Shown here one piece after another: positions 10,657 through 20,529 of a stretch of 64,000 nucleotides of DNA. This DNA comes from Blastocladiella emersonii ATCC 22665 (Eukaryota; Blastocladiomycota; Blastocladiomycetes; Blastocladiales; Blastocladiaceae): assembly GCA_025594325.1 (NCBI GenBank), contig JANHCV010000007.1:1736001-1800000 (forward strand), in the 5' to 3' direction. Numbering within the stretch: the stretch's first letter is position 1; each line of letters opens with the position of its first letter. The notes beneath the pieces are model-generated. The model ran no database searches and had not been told where the DNA came from. It worked only from the letters and a program-made list of their open reading frames with translations. The position numbers were made by a program, and so were the translations under genes.

Positions 10657-11931
10657 ATGTATGAGCTACCGCGCCGCGCAAACAAGCGCAAGAGCATCGA
10701 AAAGGCCAAGCGCGCCGCCGACCCGCTCCCCGCCGGCACCTCGCTCGCGTCCGCATCGGCACCCCCACCGCCTGCCCACACGCAGACGCAGAAGCAGCTG
10801 AAGCGCAAGGAGAAGAAGCTCAACAAGCGCCAGCTCAAGGCCGCCCTCGCTGCCGCTACCGGACCACAACTCGACGACGACGTGGCAACCATGGCGCCAT
10901 CACCACACTCGCACCCCGCCGCCGCTGCCGCCGCGGCTGCCCCGGCGTTCGTCCCGGGACCGCCCAAGCCGTACCTGGTCATCCTCGGTCCGTGCTGCAT
11001 CCCTGTTGCCCAACCACGTGGCCATGAACTGACCCGACTTGCCCGCGTAGACCTGAACGGCTGCCTCATTGCGCGCCCGAGCAAGGAGGAGCACGCGCGG
11101 GCGCGCAAGTCGCCGCACGGTCTGCCGTTCCGCGTCGCGTCCGTGGCCAGGAAGCCCGTGTACCTGCGGCCGCACCTGGCGGGGTTCGCGCGTGTCCTGG
11201 CCGAGAACCCGCGCCTCGACTTCGCCGTGTGGACGTCGGCGGCGCCAGAGAACGCGGCCAAGCTGATCGAGCTGTCGCTCGGCGAGGATTTCGCGCGCCG
11301 GCTGCGGTTCGTGTGGGGCCGCAACAAGTGCACGGCCGACGACCGCAACCCGGACAAGCCGTGGGCCACGCTCAAGGACCTGCGCAACGTGTTCCACGCC
11401 CACCCCGAGTACGCGCCCGAGCGCACCGTCATCGTCGACGACTCCATGTACAAGTGCCGCCTCAACCCCGACAACGCCGTGGTGCTGCCGCAGTGGGACC
11501 TCGCCGACCACTCGCGCTCGCCGCTCGACGACGCCGTCTTGCTCGACCTCGCCGCGTACCTCCACCTCCTCGCCCGCGCGAGCCCCACCGACGTGCGCGA
11601 GTGGATCCGCCCACACCCGTTCTCGATCCCGCAGCTCACGCCCGGTGCGGCGGCGGGCGACATGCAGCGCGTCCGGTTCGTCTCAAACCCGGCGTGGAAC
11701 TTTGTCGCCCCACCATCACCACCACCGGCGGCTGCCGCTGCGCCGGGTACGACGGCGGACGGGACCAGCGTCGCTGCCGGCGGCCTCGAGGCGTCCGTCT
11801 CCTTACCCGTGTCCGGGTCGTGGGTCGACCTGTGCGGCCCGATCGAGCTCGTCATGGACGGCGACGACGAGGACGCGTACTGGGAACAGGTCGAGTCTGA
11901 GACCGAGTCCCAGGCCGAGACTAGGGTCTAA
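10657..11931 (+). CDS. FCP1/NIF-type HAD-domain protein, paralogue 1
   Basis: Two exons (10657-10987 and 11051-11931) give 403 residues. The spliced junction restores ILDLNGCL, the position of the FCP1 nucleophile motif DxDxT. Here the first Asp is kept, while the second is Asn within D-L-N-G. Downstream lie the FCP homology landmarks YLRPHLAGF, FAVWTSAAPENA, a WGRNKC segment, the KDL-NVF motif and the acidic VDDSMYKC motif. Proteins with D-L-N-G are common in fungi and plants, and their phosphatase activity is uncertain. A lysine-rich N-terminal region (RANKRKSIEKAKR, QLKRKEKKLNKRQLK) suggests nuclear or nucleolar residence. The 63-nt intron has no stop and keeps frame if retained, which would insert 21 residues inside the active site. 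A close paralogue follows directly. Confidence 0.82.
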   Translation: MYELPRRANKRKSIEKAKRAADPLPAGTSLASASAPPPPAHTQTQKQLKRKEKKLNKRQLKAALAAATGPQLDDDVATMAPSPHSHPAAAAAAAAPAFVPGPPKPYLVILGPCCIPVAQPRGHELTRLARVDLNGCLIARPSKEEHARARKSPHGLPFRVASVARKPVYLRPHLAGFARVLAENPRLDFAVWTSAAPENAAKLIELSLGEDFARRLRFVWGRNKCTADDRNPDKPWATLKDLRNVFHAHPEYAPERTVIVDDSMYKCRLNPDNAVVLPQWDLADHSRSPLDDAVLLDLAAYLHLLARASPTDVREWIRPHPFSIPQLTPGAAAGDMQRVRFVSNPAWNFVAPPSPPPAAAAAPGTTADGTSVAAGGLEASVSLPVSGSWVDLCGPIELVMDGDDEDAYWEQVESETESQAETRV

Positions 11932-12052
11932 TATATTCTGTGCGTGTCCGCGAACAACCCGCAGCGCACTGGAGCTCTCCCCGCCGATGAAGTCCCTGTT
12001 CCCGCGAGCGCGACTCGCTCTAGCACAGACGAGACAACTCCATGCATTCACC

Positions 12053-13167
12053 ATGAAGGACGCTGCACATGTATCGACCGCTGCCATCGCCAAGAACGAC
12101 GCGAGCGAGAAGCTGAAGGTGGACGTGGAAAAGAAGCGGCTCTTGGTGATCCTCGGTCCGACCACCCTCGGCCATCACCTCCGCGCACCCACACTCACGC
12201 GAACCGTACCGACCGCGTAGACCTCAACGGCTGCCTCGTCGCGCGCCCGGACCGCGAGGAAGAGCGGGCCGCGCTCGCACTCCACGCGCTGCCGCCGCGC
12301 GCGGGCAAGGCCGGGAACAAGGCCGTGTACGTGCGGCCGCACACGCGCGAGTTCCTGGACCGCGCGCTCGCGCACACCAACGTCGACGTGGCCGTGTGGT
12401 CGTCAGCGATGCTGCACAACATCCGGCGCATCGTGGCCATGGTCGGCGGCAACGACACCCCGCCGCTGATTGACCGGTTCAAGCTGGTCCTGGGCCGCGA
12501 CGAGTGCACGCCCGTCACCGACGGCGAGACGCCGTGGGCGACCATCAAGGACCTGACCACCGTGTACCGGGCGCACCCGGAGACGTACGCGGCCGAGCGC
12601 ACCGTCATGGTCGACGACTCGCTGTTCAAGTGCCGCAAGAACCCGGGCAACGCGCTGGTGCTCCCGACCTGGGTCATTGACGACGCGGCGCGCCCGCCGC
12701 TCGACGATACCGCGCTCGTCCGGCTCGCTGACTACCTCGACCTCCTCGCGCGCGCGGACCCCAGCGACGTGCGCAAGTGGATGCGCGAGCACCCGTTCTC
12801 GCTGCCCGTCGAGGTGCCGGCTTCGGGCAAGCCGGCCAAGGCGCCGCCGGCGTCCAAGAAGAAGAACCCTGCGGCCGGCCATCCGCTGCTCCAGGTCAAG
12901 TTTGTGGTCAACCCGGACAAGGATTTCGCACCGCCGACCGGCCCCGACGGCACGGCCATGAGCGCCGCCGACGCCGCCGAGGGTGAGGGGCTCCTCGCGT
13001 CGTGGGACGAGCTCGCCGCCGCGCTCCCGCCGACCATGGACTCGGACGACGTGGACGCCATGGCCGCGGCAGCTGCCAAGGCCGACAAGGCTGCGAAGGC
13101 GCCGGTCAAGCGGAATCGGTCCAGATCGGCGCGCAGATCACGTTCGCCGGTGAGAAAGGATAGCTAG
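12053..13167 (+). CDS. FCP1/NIF-type HAD-domain protein, paralogue 2
   Basis: Two exons (12053-12155 and 12221-13167) give 349 residues. The intron falls at the same codon as in the upstream paralogue, just before the Asp of D-L-N-G, which marks a tandem duplication. The domain follows with VYVRPHTREFLD, VAVWSSAMLHN, the LVLGRDECTP segment, WATIKDLTTVYR and VDDSLFKC. The C terminus is a basic RS-type tail (RNRSRSARRSRSPVRK), absent from paralogue 1 and typical of nuclear proteins. The chosen start has a good CACCATG context. An in-frame ATG at 11987 would add a basic, presequence-like stretch but leaves only 55 bp after the previous stop. Catalysis is uncertain because the second aspartate of the HAD signature is Asn. 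Confidence 0.8.
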
Positions 13168-13352
13168 ATAAATTTTTGTGGCAAACATGAATGACCTCGA
13201 GTGCCTAGAAACGGGTCGCGTGACCCCACGCGCAGTCGAAAAACAGTGGCTCGACGAGGCGCAGGCAACCTCCCGCCGCCTCAAACCGACGAAGCGCTCG
13301 CCTCCTCACGCTCGACCCACCATCCGAGCATCTGCCAGTATCCACCATCAAC

Positions 13353-13804
13353 ATGGTCCGCACACTCTCCATGCAACTGCAACGATGACAAACATGTAAG
13401 CTCACACGCGCTCCCGCCGAACCTAGTCTGCCCCGAACCCCAAGGCCTTCCCCCTGGCTGATGCCACCCTCACCAACACGATCCTGGACCTCGTCCAGCA
13501 GGCGTCGCACTACAAGCAGCTGAAGAAGGGCGCCAACGAGGCCACCAAGACGCTCAACCGCGGTATCTCCGAGTTCATCGTCATGGCCGCCGACGCCGAG
13601 CCCATCGAGATCCTCCTCCACCTGCCCCTCCTGTGCGAGGACAAGAACGTGCCCTACGTGTTCGTCCCCTCCAAGGTCGCCCTCGGCCGCGCCTGCGGTG
13701 TGTCGCGCTCGGTCATCTCGGCCTCGATCACCACCAACGACGCCTCGGACCTCGTGCCCCAGATCAACACCATCAAGCAGAGCATCGAGAAGCTCCTCAT
13801 CTAA
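13353..13804 (+). CDS. SNU13: Snu13 / 15.5K (NHP2L1) snoRNP and U4 snRNP protein
   Basis: Exon 1 is only the start codon (13353-13355). A 71-nt intron follows and exon 2 runs 13427-13804. The product is 126 residues, exactly the yeast length, and starts [14 protein letters not shown] as in yeast. The L7Ae-type fold is seen in [20 protein letters not shown] (the kink-turn-binding segment), [20 protein letters not shown] and [18 protein letters not shown]. Snu13 binds kink-turns in U4 snRNA and box C/D snoRNAs and so serves both splicing and rRNA modification. The one-codon first exon is inferred because only a phase-0 acceptor (CCTAG at 13422-13426) fits the conserved N terminus, and ATG|GTCCGC is the upstream donor that fits. 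Confidence 0.93.
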
Positions 13805-14145
13805 GGTGTTTGTGTGACGTGTGGTGTCCCGACCTCGGCCCGATGCAGTCTCCCCCTACCTACCGGGTGGCTCCGATGGAAGTGTTCTGATGACGTGCCT
13901 CCCCTGCCGCACCTCATGGGCCGTGGCACCGCGCTGCACCTGTAATACATGAATCTCTTGAAATCCGTTACTTGTTGTCTCTCGCGGTTGTTGGTTTGCA
14001 AAGAGGGAGTTGAGTTTGGTCAAGGTCGAATCTGGGTGTGCGATCGGCGCGCCGAGCCTCCTCCGCGCTTTCTTCCCTCTCTCCCCAGGCCGCCCGTGAT
14101 CCCTGCGGCCTTCCACTTCACACTCGCTGCAACGCATCAACAACC
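13805..14145. other. Intergenic between SNU13 and the pseudouridine catabolism gene
   Basis: This 341-bp gap lies between two plus-strand genes. It holds the SNU13 3' end and the next promoter. No gene, repeat or TATA box was seen. Confidence 0.35.
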
Positions 14146-16375
14146 ATGACCATCGCCATGCTCCTCGCGGGCCGCGCCCGCACGCCGTTCGCCGCCGCCC
14201 TGGCGACGCGCGGCCTCCTGTCCTCGCGCCGGTCCCTGTCGACGACGCTCAAGTACTCGCCCGCCGTCCGCGCGGCGCTCGATGCCAAGAAGCCCGTGGT
14301 CGCGCTCGAGAGCACCATCATCACGCACGGCATGCCGTTCCCGCAGAACGTGGAGACGGCGCGCATGGTCGAGGACCTGATCCGCGAGGGCGGCGCCGAG
14401 CCCGCCACCATCGCCATCCTCGACGGCGAGATCCACGTCGGCTTGACCAACGACACGCTCATGACGCTCGGCCAGCTCAAGCGCGATAACGTCACCAAGA
14501 CGTCGCGCCGCGACTTTGCCGCGGTCCTCGCGCGGAAGGGCAACGGCGCTACGACGGTCAGTGGCACGATGCTCGTCGCGGAGAAGGCTGGGATCGAGGT
14601 GTTTGTCACCGGTATGTTGCGGCGGGTCGCATCTGAGTCGCGACGAGGCTCACTCGTGAACCCGTGTAGGCGGCATCGGCGGCGTGCACCGCGGCGCCGA
14701 AGAGTCCATGGACGTGAGCGCGGACCTGACGGAGCTGGGCCGCACGCCCGTGGCCGTCGTGTGCGCGGGCGTGAAGAGCATCCTCGACATTCCCAAGACG
14801 CTCGAGTACCTCGAGACGCAGGGCGTGACCGTGACGACATACGGCCCGCGCGGCGAGTTCCCGGCCTTCTACACGGCGCACAGCGGCATCGCGTCGCCCA
14901 ACCACTCGACGACCATCGACGAGTGCGCTGCCATGATCTACCACAACCGCGCCCTCGACCTCAAGTCGGGCGTCGTCATCGCCGTCCCGATCCCCGAAAA
15001 GGACGCGGCGAACGCCGGGCTCATCCAGGCTGCTGTCGATACGGCCGTCGCCGAGGCCGAGGCTAACGGGATCAAGGGCAAGGACGCCACGCCGTTCCTC
15101 CTCGCCCGCGTCGCCGAGCTCACCCGCGGCGCCTCGCTCGCCGCCAACATTGCTCTCATCAAGAACAATGCGCGCGTCGGCGCCAAGGTCGCCGTCGAGC
15201 TCGCCAAGATGCGCGGCATCACGCCCGCCGCTGCTCCCACCGCCTCCCCCAAGGCGACCAAGGCCGCCAAGGTGCCCGTCGTCGTCGGCGGCCTCGTCCT
15301 CGACGTGACCAGCACCCTCAACAGCGACGTGGTCGAGAACCACTCGTCGTACCCGGGCTCGGTCGCGCAGACGCCCGGCGGCGTCGGCCGCAACATTGCC
15401 GAGGCCATGCACCGCGTCGGCGCCACCCCCACGCTCGTGTCGGCCGTCGGCGACGACCTCGCCGGCCAGATGCTGACCTCGTCGACCGCCGCCCTTGACA
15501 TGCCGACCGACGGCATCGCCGTCGTCCCCGGCCACGGTACCGCCGTCTACAACGCCCTGCACACGCGCAGCGGCGAGCTCGTCACCGCCGTCGCCGACAT
15601 GGGCATCCTGCACCGCGTGCGCGCCAACGCCGCGCACCTGGACCGCGCGAGCGTTGTCGTCGTCGACGGGAACCTCGCGCCCGCCGAGTTTGCCCGCGTC
15701 GTCGCGGCCGCCAACGAGCGCAACGTACCCGTCGTGTTCGAGCCGACCTCGGTCCCCAAGTCGGTCGCGATGCCGTGGATCCGCGACCTCCCGCGCGACG
15801 CCATCACGTACGCGACGCCGAACCGCGTCGAGCTCGAGGCCATGGCCGAGGCGTGGCTGCAGACCAACTCGCCGCGCGCTATCGTGTACGACCAGCTGCA
15901 GCTCCTCCCCGGGTGCACGCCGCGCGCGCCGATCCAGGCGACGCCGCTCGCCGACCTCATCAAGCCCGCGACGCTCGTCGCGCACAAGATCCCGCGACTC
16001 CTCGTCAAGCTCGGCGACGACGGCGTCATGTACCTCGAGCGCGTGTCGCGCGCGTTCCGCGCGCCGCATCAGATCGCCGGCAACGCCTTCTACCAGCACC
16101 CGGCGTGGACCTGGGGCGCGATCTACAAGGGCGCGCCCATGGAGGACGTGTTCCTCGTCGGCTGGTCCGCGCCGTCGCGCGGCGTCAAGGTGACCAACGT
16201 CACGGGCGCCGGCGACACGCTGGTCGGCGCGTTTGTCGCGGGCCTTCACGCTCACGGCCACGAGGTCGAGACGATCCCGGCCCTCGTCCGCAACGCCCGG
16301 ATCGCGGCCGAGATGACGCTCGCCAGCGATAAGGCCGTCTCGCCGTCCATCTCGCCCGCGCTCATGAAGCTGTGA
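14146..16375 (+). CDS. Pseudouridine-5'-phosphate glycosidase / pfkB-family kinase fusion, mitochondrial
   Basis: Two exons (14146-14611 and 14670-16375) give 723 residues. Residues 1-45 form an Arg/Ser/Ala-rich presequence (SSRRSLSTT). Residues about 45-360 match the pseudouridine-5'-phosphate glycosidase (YeiN/PsuG) family: VALESTIITHGMPFPQN with the catalytic Glu, NVTKTSRRDF, NGATTV-GTM, GIGGVHRGAE, CAGVKSILDI with the catalytic Lys, and a TPFLLARVAELT block. Residues about 380-723 match a pfkB sugar kinase: GGLVLDVT, TPGGVGRNIAEAMHRVG near the start and TGAGDTLVGAFVAGL near the end with the catalytic Asp. In bacteria the two enzymes are separate (PsuG, PsuK) and degrade pseudouridine to uracil and ribose-5-phosphate. 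The fusion would do both steps in one chain. Fused forms are known in eukaryotes. Confidence 0.93.
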
Positions 16376-16582
16376 GTGAGCGCGCGGTGCGCTCCGCCGT
16401 AGTTGAGCGGAAATACTATATACTCTCTAGTAGTTGGCCACATTCCTTCAAAAGCCGTCGTCGAGCGGGAATACACTTATACTCTCCAGTAGGTTGCCAC
16501 GTTCGTTCAAAAGAGTCGTCGAATCTATACAGGGAGGTCACGCGCATCGAATCCGAAAATCACAACACAACAGGACGATCAA
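16376..16582. repeat. Convergent 3' intergenic region with two imperfect 58-bp tandem copies
   Basis: Between two convergent genes, positions about 16399-16456 and 16457-16514 are imperfect direct copies. Both contain the order GAGCGG-AATAC, TATACTCTC-AGTAG, TTG-CCAC and TTC-TTCAAAAG. The copies differ at about a quarter of positions, so the duplication is old. Each copy may carry a polyadenylation signal for one of the two genes. Confidence 0.6.
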
Positions 16583-18100
16583 TCAGGAGCGGTGGTGCAT
16601 CATGGGGGCCGCGGTGGCCGTCGGCTTGGCCATCATCTTGCGCGAGGGCGCCGACGCCGTAGCCGTGGGCGGCTGCGCGTTCTTCTTGTCGCCGTCGGCC
16701 TGCTTCTTGGCCTTGTCGGCCATCTCGCGCTCGCGCTTGGCCTTCTCCTCCTGCTCCTTGGCCTTGTCAGCGAGCTCGCGCTCGCGGCGGCCCTCCTCGT
16801 TCATGCGGTTGCGGTTTTCCTCGCGGCGGCGCTCGGCGTCGCCGGCCTCGTTCTGGCGGCGCTGCTCGTACCCGCGGACGTCGGTCTCGACGCGGATCAC
16901 CTGGTTGCGGCTGCCGTGGATCTCGCGGCACGAGTCGAGCGCAAACGTGTCGACGGGGAACACGGTCGGGCCCGCGACGATCGCGTTGGTGTTGTCGGCG
17001 CCGACGGCCTGGTTGCCGCGGACCACCATCAGGTACACGTCGCCGCGCGCCTCGCGCGGCACCACGCACTCGCCGTTGGTGATGGGCGCGATCTCCGACT
17101 TCTCGGCGAACAGGAAGTTGCACGACAGCCCGTTGCCGCGCGCCGCCTCGGTCTTGATCTTGATCTTGTCGCCGGGGCGCGCCGTCACCGTGTTGAGCTC
17201 GAGCGCAGGCAGCGGCTTGATCCCGAGGTCGACGTCGCACTTGCGGATGAACGGCGCGGCCATGGCGAGGACCTGGTTGCCGGCCAGCGGCACGTCGAAC
17301 GCCTCGGACGCCGGGTCGATGTTGTTGAGCGCGTTCAGGAACGACGCGTGGCGCGCCTCGACCGTCGCGATCGTGCCGGCAGCCATCTGCAGCTTCTTGT
17401 CGCTGACGCTCGACAGCGCGCCCGCGTACGCCGAAACGCCCACCTTCTCGAGCACGCGCGCCGTGGCCAGGAACGTCTTGACATCCAGCAGGTTGAAGGT
17501 GAACTCGCACTGCGACACGGCCTTGCCGCCCATCGCCTTGATCGCCGCGTCGAGCGTTTTCACGTGCGCCTGCTCGTGCTCCAGAAGATGCATCAGATCG
17601 CGGAACGCCTGGCCGGCGTTGGCCACGCCAGCGCGGCGCATCTCGGCTTCTGGGAAGCGGCGAAGGCCCTCCTATAACACACGTGCGAGGTTGGAAGATC
17701 AGTACGATGGCGCGAGTGGGTAGGTATTGTGGCGCCGGCGCTGCGGGAAACTGAGCCACCGAGCCCCCATGGACGTGAGTGGCTGACGCGAGAGGCGAAA
17801 CAGGTACGTTGGAGCGGCCGCGCCACGCGTCCCTGAGCGATCCGTGAGCTCCGCGCGCGACTTCGCGCCCAGCTCCTTTAGTCGATGGGTAACTGAAGAG
17901 ACAGAAAATGCACATACAGTATAGAAGCTCGCTTCGAGGAGCTCCAACTGAAGCGCGAAATTCAATATCCCAATGTCTCCGTTGCGGCCGTTGTTGCCGT
18001 TGTTGTTGTTGTTGTTCTGGCGGCGCTCGAGGACCGGGGCCGCCGAGGAGACGCACGCGAACAGCGCGAGCGCCGAGAGGACGTGGACGACGATGCGCAT
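16583..18100 (-). CDS. Secreted ferritin-like (Rds1-type) protein with charged C-terminal extension
   Basis: Two exons, 18100-17918 and 17671-16583, give 423 residues. Residues 1-21 are a clear signal peptide (MRIVVHVLSALALFACVSSA). A short poly-Asn spacer follows, then a ferritin-like four-helix domain: LQLELLEASFYTEGLRRF, the LLEHEQAHVKTL helix and VEARHASFLN supply the Glu/His pattern of the Ferritin_2 (Rds1) family. A beta-rich middle part carries Cys residues and no known name. The last 110 residues are a strongly charged, probably coiled-coil tail repeating the ADKAKEQEEKAKRERE pattern, then Pro/Thr/Ala-rich. Such tails are unusual for the family. The 246-nt intron is much longer than its neighbours and could hide a small exon, but joining the two exons directly restores the family motif ASFY-EGL. 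Confidence 0.8.
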
Positions 18101-18695
18101 CGTGGGTGGTGGTGGTGATGGTGGTGTTGATGGAATGTCGATGGTACGACGCGAGCGGGGGATGATGGGTTTCGTGATGTGGGGAGCGGACCGGCCGCGA
18201 GCAGAATAGTTGTGCGATCAACGCAGTCGAGGAAGATGGACCAGCCGAGGTGGTACGGTTGCTGTCCAGCAGCGTCGTCGTAGTTGTTGCGAGAGAGGGG
18301 GGATGTGCAGGGACGTTTGGCAGGCAGACCGAGGGGACGGGGGACGCGCCGACCTTTTGTACAGAGTCGGTCAGAGACCGGGCCCCGCTTGGCGGGCTGA
18401 GTTCAGCCGTGAGCCACGCTTGCCATCCCACCCGGATCATCGCTGAGCCACACGACAGCGCCACTAGGTCTCCGCCCCCCGCCCCCGAACGCTCCTCAGG
18501 CGGCCAGCCCTCAAGCTTGTTTCCAACATGGTGCGCCATGTGTTACGATTCATGATCGGCAATGACCGTCACGCTCAAGAACCATGAGCGGAGGGAAAGC
18601 AGAGACTGACTTGAAAGTGAAAGCGGTGTATTGGTTTGAATCGGGTCCCACGACCACATGGTCAGTCGGTCGCGAGCGAGTGGGTTACGGACGCA
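18101..18695. other. Intergenic, upstream of the ferritin-like gene
   Basis: No gene is supported in these 595 bp. Both flanking genes are on the minus strand, so this holds the ferritin-like gene promoter. The plus-strand open frames here are short and unremarkable. Confidence 0.35.
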
Positions 18696-19209
18696 TCACG
18701 CGTCGTGCTCCATGGCCAGCATCTCCTGCTCCCACGCGTCCTCGACGCCGTCCTCGAGACTCATGCCCGTCGATGCCGATGCGCCCGCCGCGTCCTCGGC
18801 AAAGTCGACGAGCTCCATGGACGAGTGGAAGCCCTCAAACAGGTGGTCGGCCGCCGAGTACTCGTGCTGCGGGACCGCGGCCGCCGATGCCGCCGACTCC
18901 TCGGACTTGGCCGAGTCGACCCGCACGTAGCGCTCGAAGTTGGTCATGTCAATGGGCGTGTGGTGGTCGTGGTCGTCGAGGTCCTCCTACACGTCACGGT
19001 GCGATAAGTACGCGGGCTGTCGTGATGAGCAGGATGCGGTGACGGACCGGCGACTCGAACTTGCGCGGCGCCAGCGCCCACTCGGCCTCGGGGATCAGCG
19101 GCAGGATGGACTCGAGGAAGACGTCGCTCTGCGCAGTCGCGGGTGGTGCAAGCGCGACCACGGCGAGCACAACGGCGACGGCCAGGGCGAGGACGGTTTT
19201 GCAGTACAT
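18696..19209 (-). CDS. Small secreted acidic protein, unknown function
   Basis: Two exons, 19209-19048 and 18986-18696, give 150 residues. It opens with a strong signal peptide, a hydrophobic run of alternating Ala/Val/Leu ending in PPATAQS. The mature part is acidic, with EDLDDHDHHTP at the junction, a YVRVDSAKSEES segment and a C terminus rich in Glu, Asp and Met. There are no cysteines after the signal peptide, no repeat and no recognised domain. The intron is 61 nt with the local GTCCG donor and GTGTAG acceptor and keeps phase 0. The gene shares a 203-bp divergent promoter region with the TPR gene. I do not recognise the family. Prediction rests on the signal peptide, intron and open frame. 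Confidence 0.62.
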
Positions 19210-19412
19210 GGCGTCGAGTGATGGTTGCTTCCTCTTAGTGAACCGTGTAATGAACGGGAGGACGGAGGCTGCACCTGCAGGGAACCGCGATTCGCGTCGC
19301 GCAGCAGCTCGCGCAGCGGAAACGCGTGTCGCGAGGTGCGAGACATCAGGTGACCGGCGCCGCTTTGTTGAGCGCCGATCATTCACGGGCTGTCTCCCCG
19401 CCGATACCGCCC

Positions 19413-20337
19413 ATGAACACGATGAACGCTCTCCGCCAGCTCGCCACTCGCCGCATTGCTGCCAGCGCTGTTGCCGCTACCGCCGCGCGCGCGGATCCCG
19501 CCCGCCTCGCCGCCGCGAGCGTGCCCCGCGTGGCTGCCGCCGCCTCATGGGCGCAGATCGCTCGCCGCACCTTTGCCACCGAGGCCAAGGACTCGCCCAT
19601 CATGCCGCCTGCTGGTGCCGCTGCGCCCGCTGCCGAAGGCGAGCAGCCGAAGCTGACGCCCGAGGAGATCGCCGTCAACCACGAGAAGGCGCTCAAGCTC
19701 CTCGACGAGGGCAACGAAGCGCTCGCCAACGACAAGGTCCAGCTCGCCCTCGCCAAGTACATTGAGTCGGTCAAGCTGTCGCCCACGTCCGAGGCCCTCT
19801 TCAACGCAGGCAACGTGTTCCTGCAGATGGGTACGCTTCGGTGGTGACGTGACCCGTAAACCGGCCCGCTGACCCGATCTGTGCCGCGTAGGTCGCACCG
19901 AGGAGGCCATGGCGCAGTACGAGGACTCGCTCGAGCTCGGCGAGCACCCCGACACGCTCGTCAACATGGCCAACGTGACGTTCATGGTGCGCAAGGACGT
20001 GGACGGCGCGATCGCCCTGTACCAGCGCGCGCTCCGCGCCAACGCCATGATCCACGGGCCCGAGTTCACCCCCGAGGCCGCCACCATGCACGGCGAGATT
20101 AACTTCAACCTCGCCTGCATCAGCGACGTCGCCGCCAGCCAGCTGCCGCTCCCCGAGAAGCTCGACGAGGCCGTCGAGCACTGGGTCCGCGCCGAGCGGT
20201 CGTTCGCCGAGGCCAACAAGGCTGGCATCGAGCGCGCCGAGATGCTCATGCGCAACGTCGTCGCTAAGCGCGCGGGCAAGGTCGCCGAGTTCGCCAAGAA
20301 GCCCGAGGCTGAGGCCGCGACGGAGACTAAGGCGTGA
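19413..20337 (+). CDS. Mitochondrial TPR-repeat protein
   Basis: Two exons (19413-19830 and 19892-20337) give 287 residues. Residues 1-55 are Ala/Arg-rich and end in the presequence-like ARRTFATEAK, predicting matrix import. The remainder contains TPR repeats: EKALKLLDEGNEALANDKVQ with LALAKYIESVKLSPTSEALF, then GRTEEAMAQYEDSLELGEHP-TLVNMANV, and DVDGAIALYQRALRAN. The C terminus is charged (VVAKRAGKVAEFAKKPEAE). TPR arrays bind peptides or other subunits, and I cannot assign a named orthologue. The start at 19413 gives the best presequence. An in-frame codon at 19326 upstream is not ATG. The 61-nt intron lies inside the second repeat. Confidence 0.8.
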
Positions 20338-20529
20338 GTGTTGAAGAGTTAAAACTAGTGTACTTTGAACTTCTCGAGGGTCGACTGGAAAGTGGCTGGA
20401 CTCCGAGTCGGAGCGAACACGCGAGTGTCCAGAACGCCCAAAACGCCCGCGACCCGCCGCGCTTGGTCCTCCCTCTCCGCGATCCCACGCGCTTCACATG
20501 CAGCCCATGAACTGAACCCACGCTCAATT

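Noticed and set aside
10988-11050. Reading through the first HAD gene intron as coding
   Set aside because: It is in frame without stops, but splicing restores the conserved ILDLNG motif and the paralogue has the intron at the same place.
11987-12052. Upstream start giving a mitochondrial-like presequence to HAD paralogue 2
   Set aside because: It leaves only 55 bp after the previous gene, and the RS-type C-terminal tail argues for a nuclear protein. Kept as an alternative only.
18630-18660. tRNA-type B box (GGTTTGAATCGGG)
   Set aside because: No A box or cloverleaf could be drawn around it. No convincing tRNA, rRNA or snRNA gene was found in the window.
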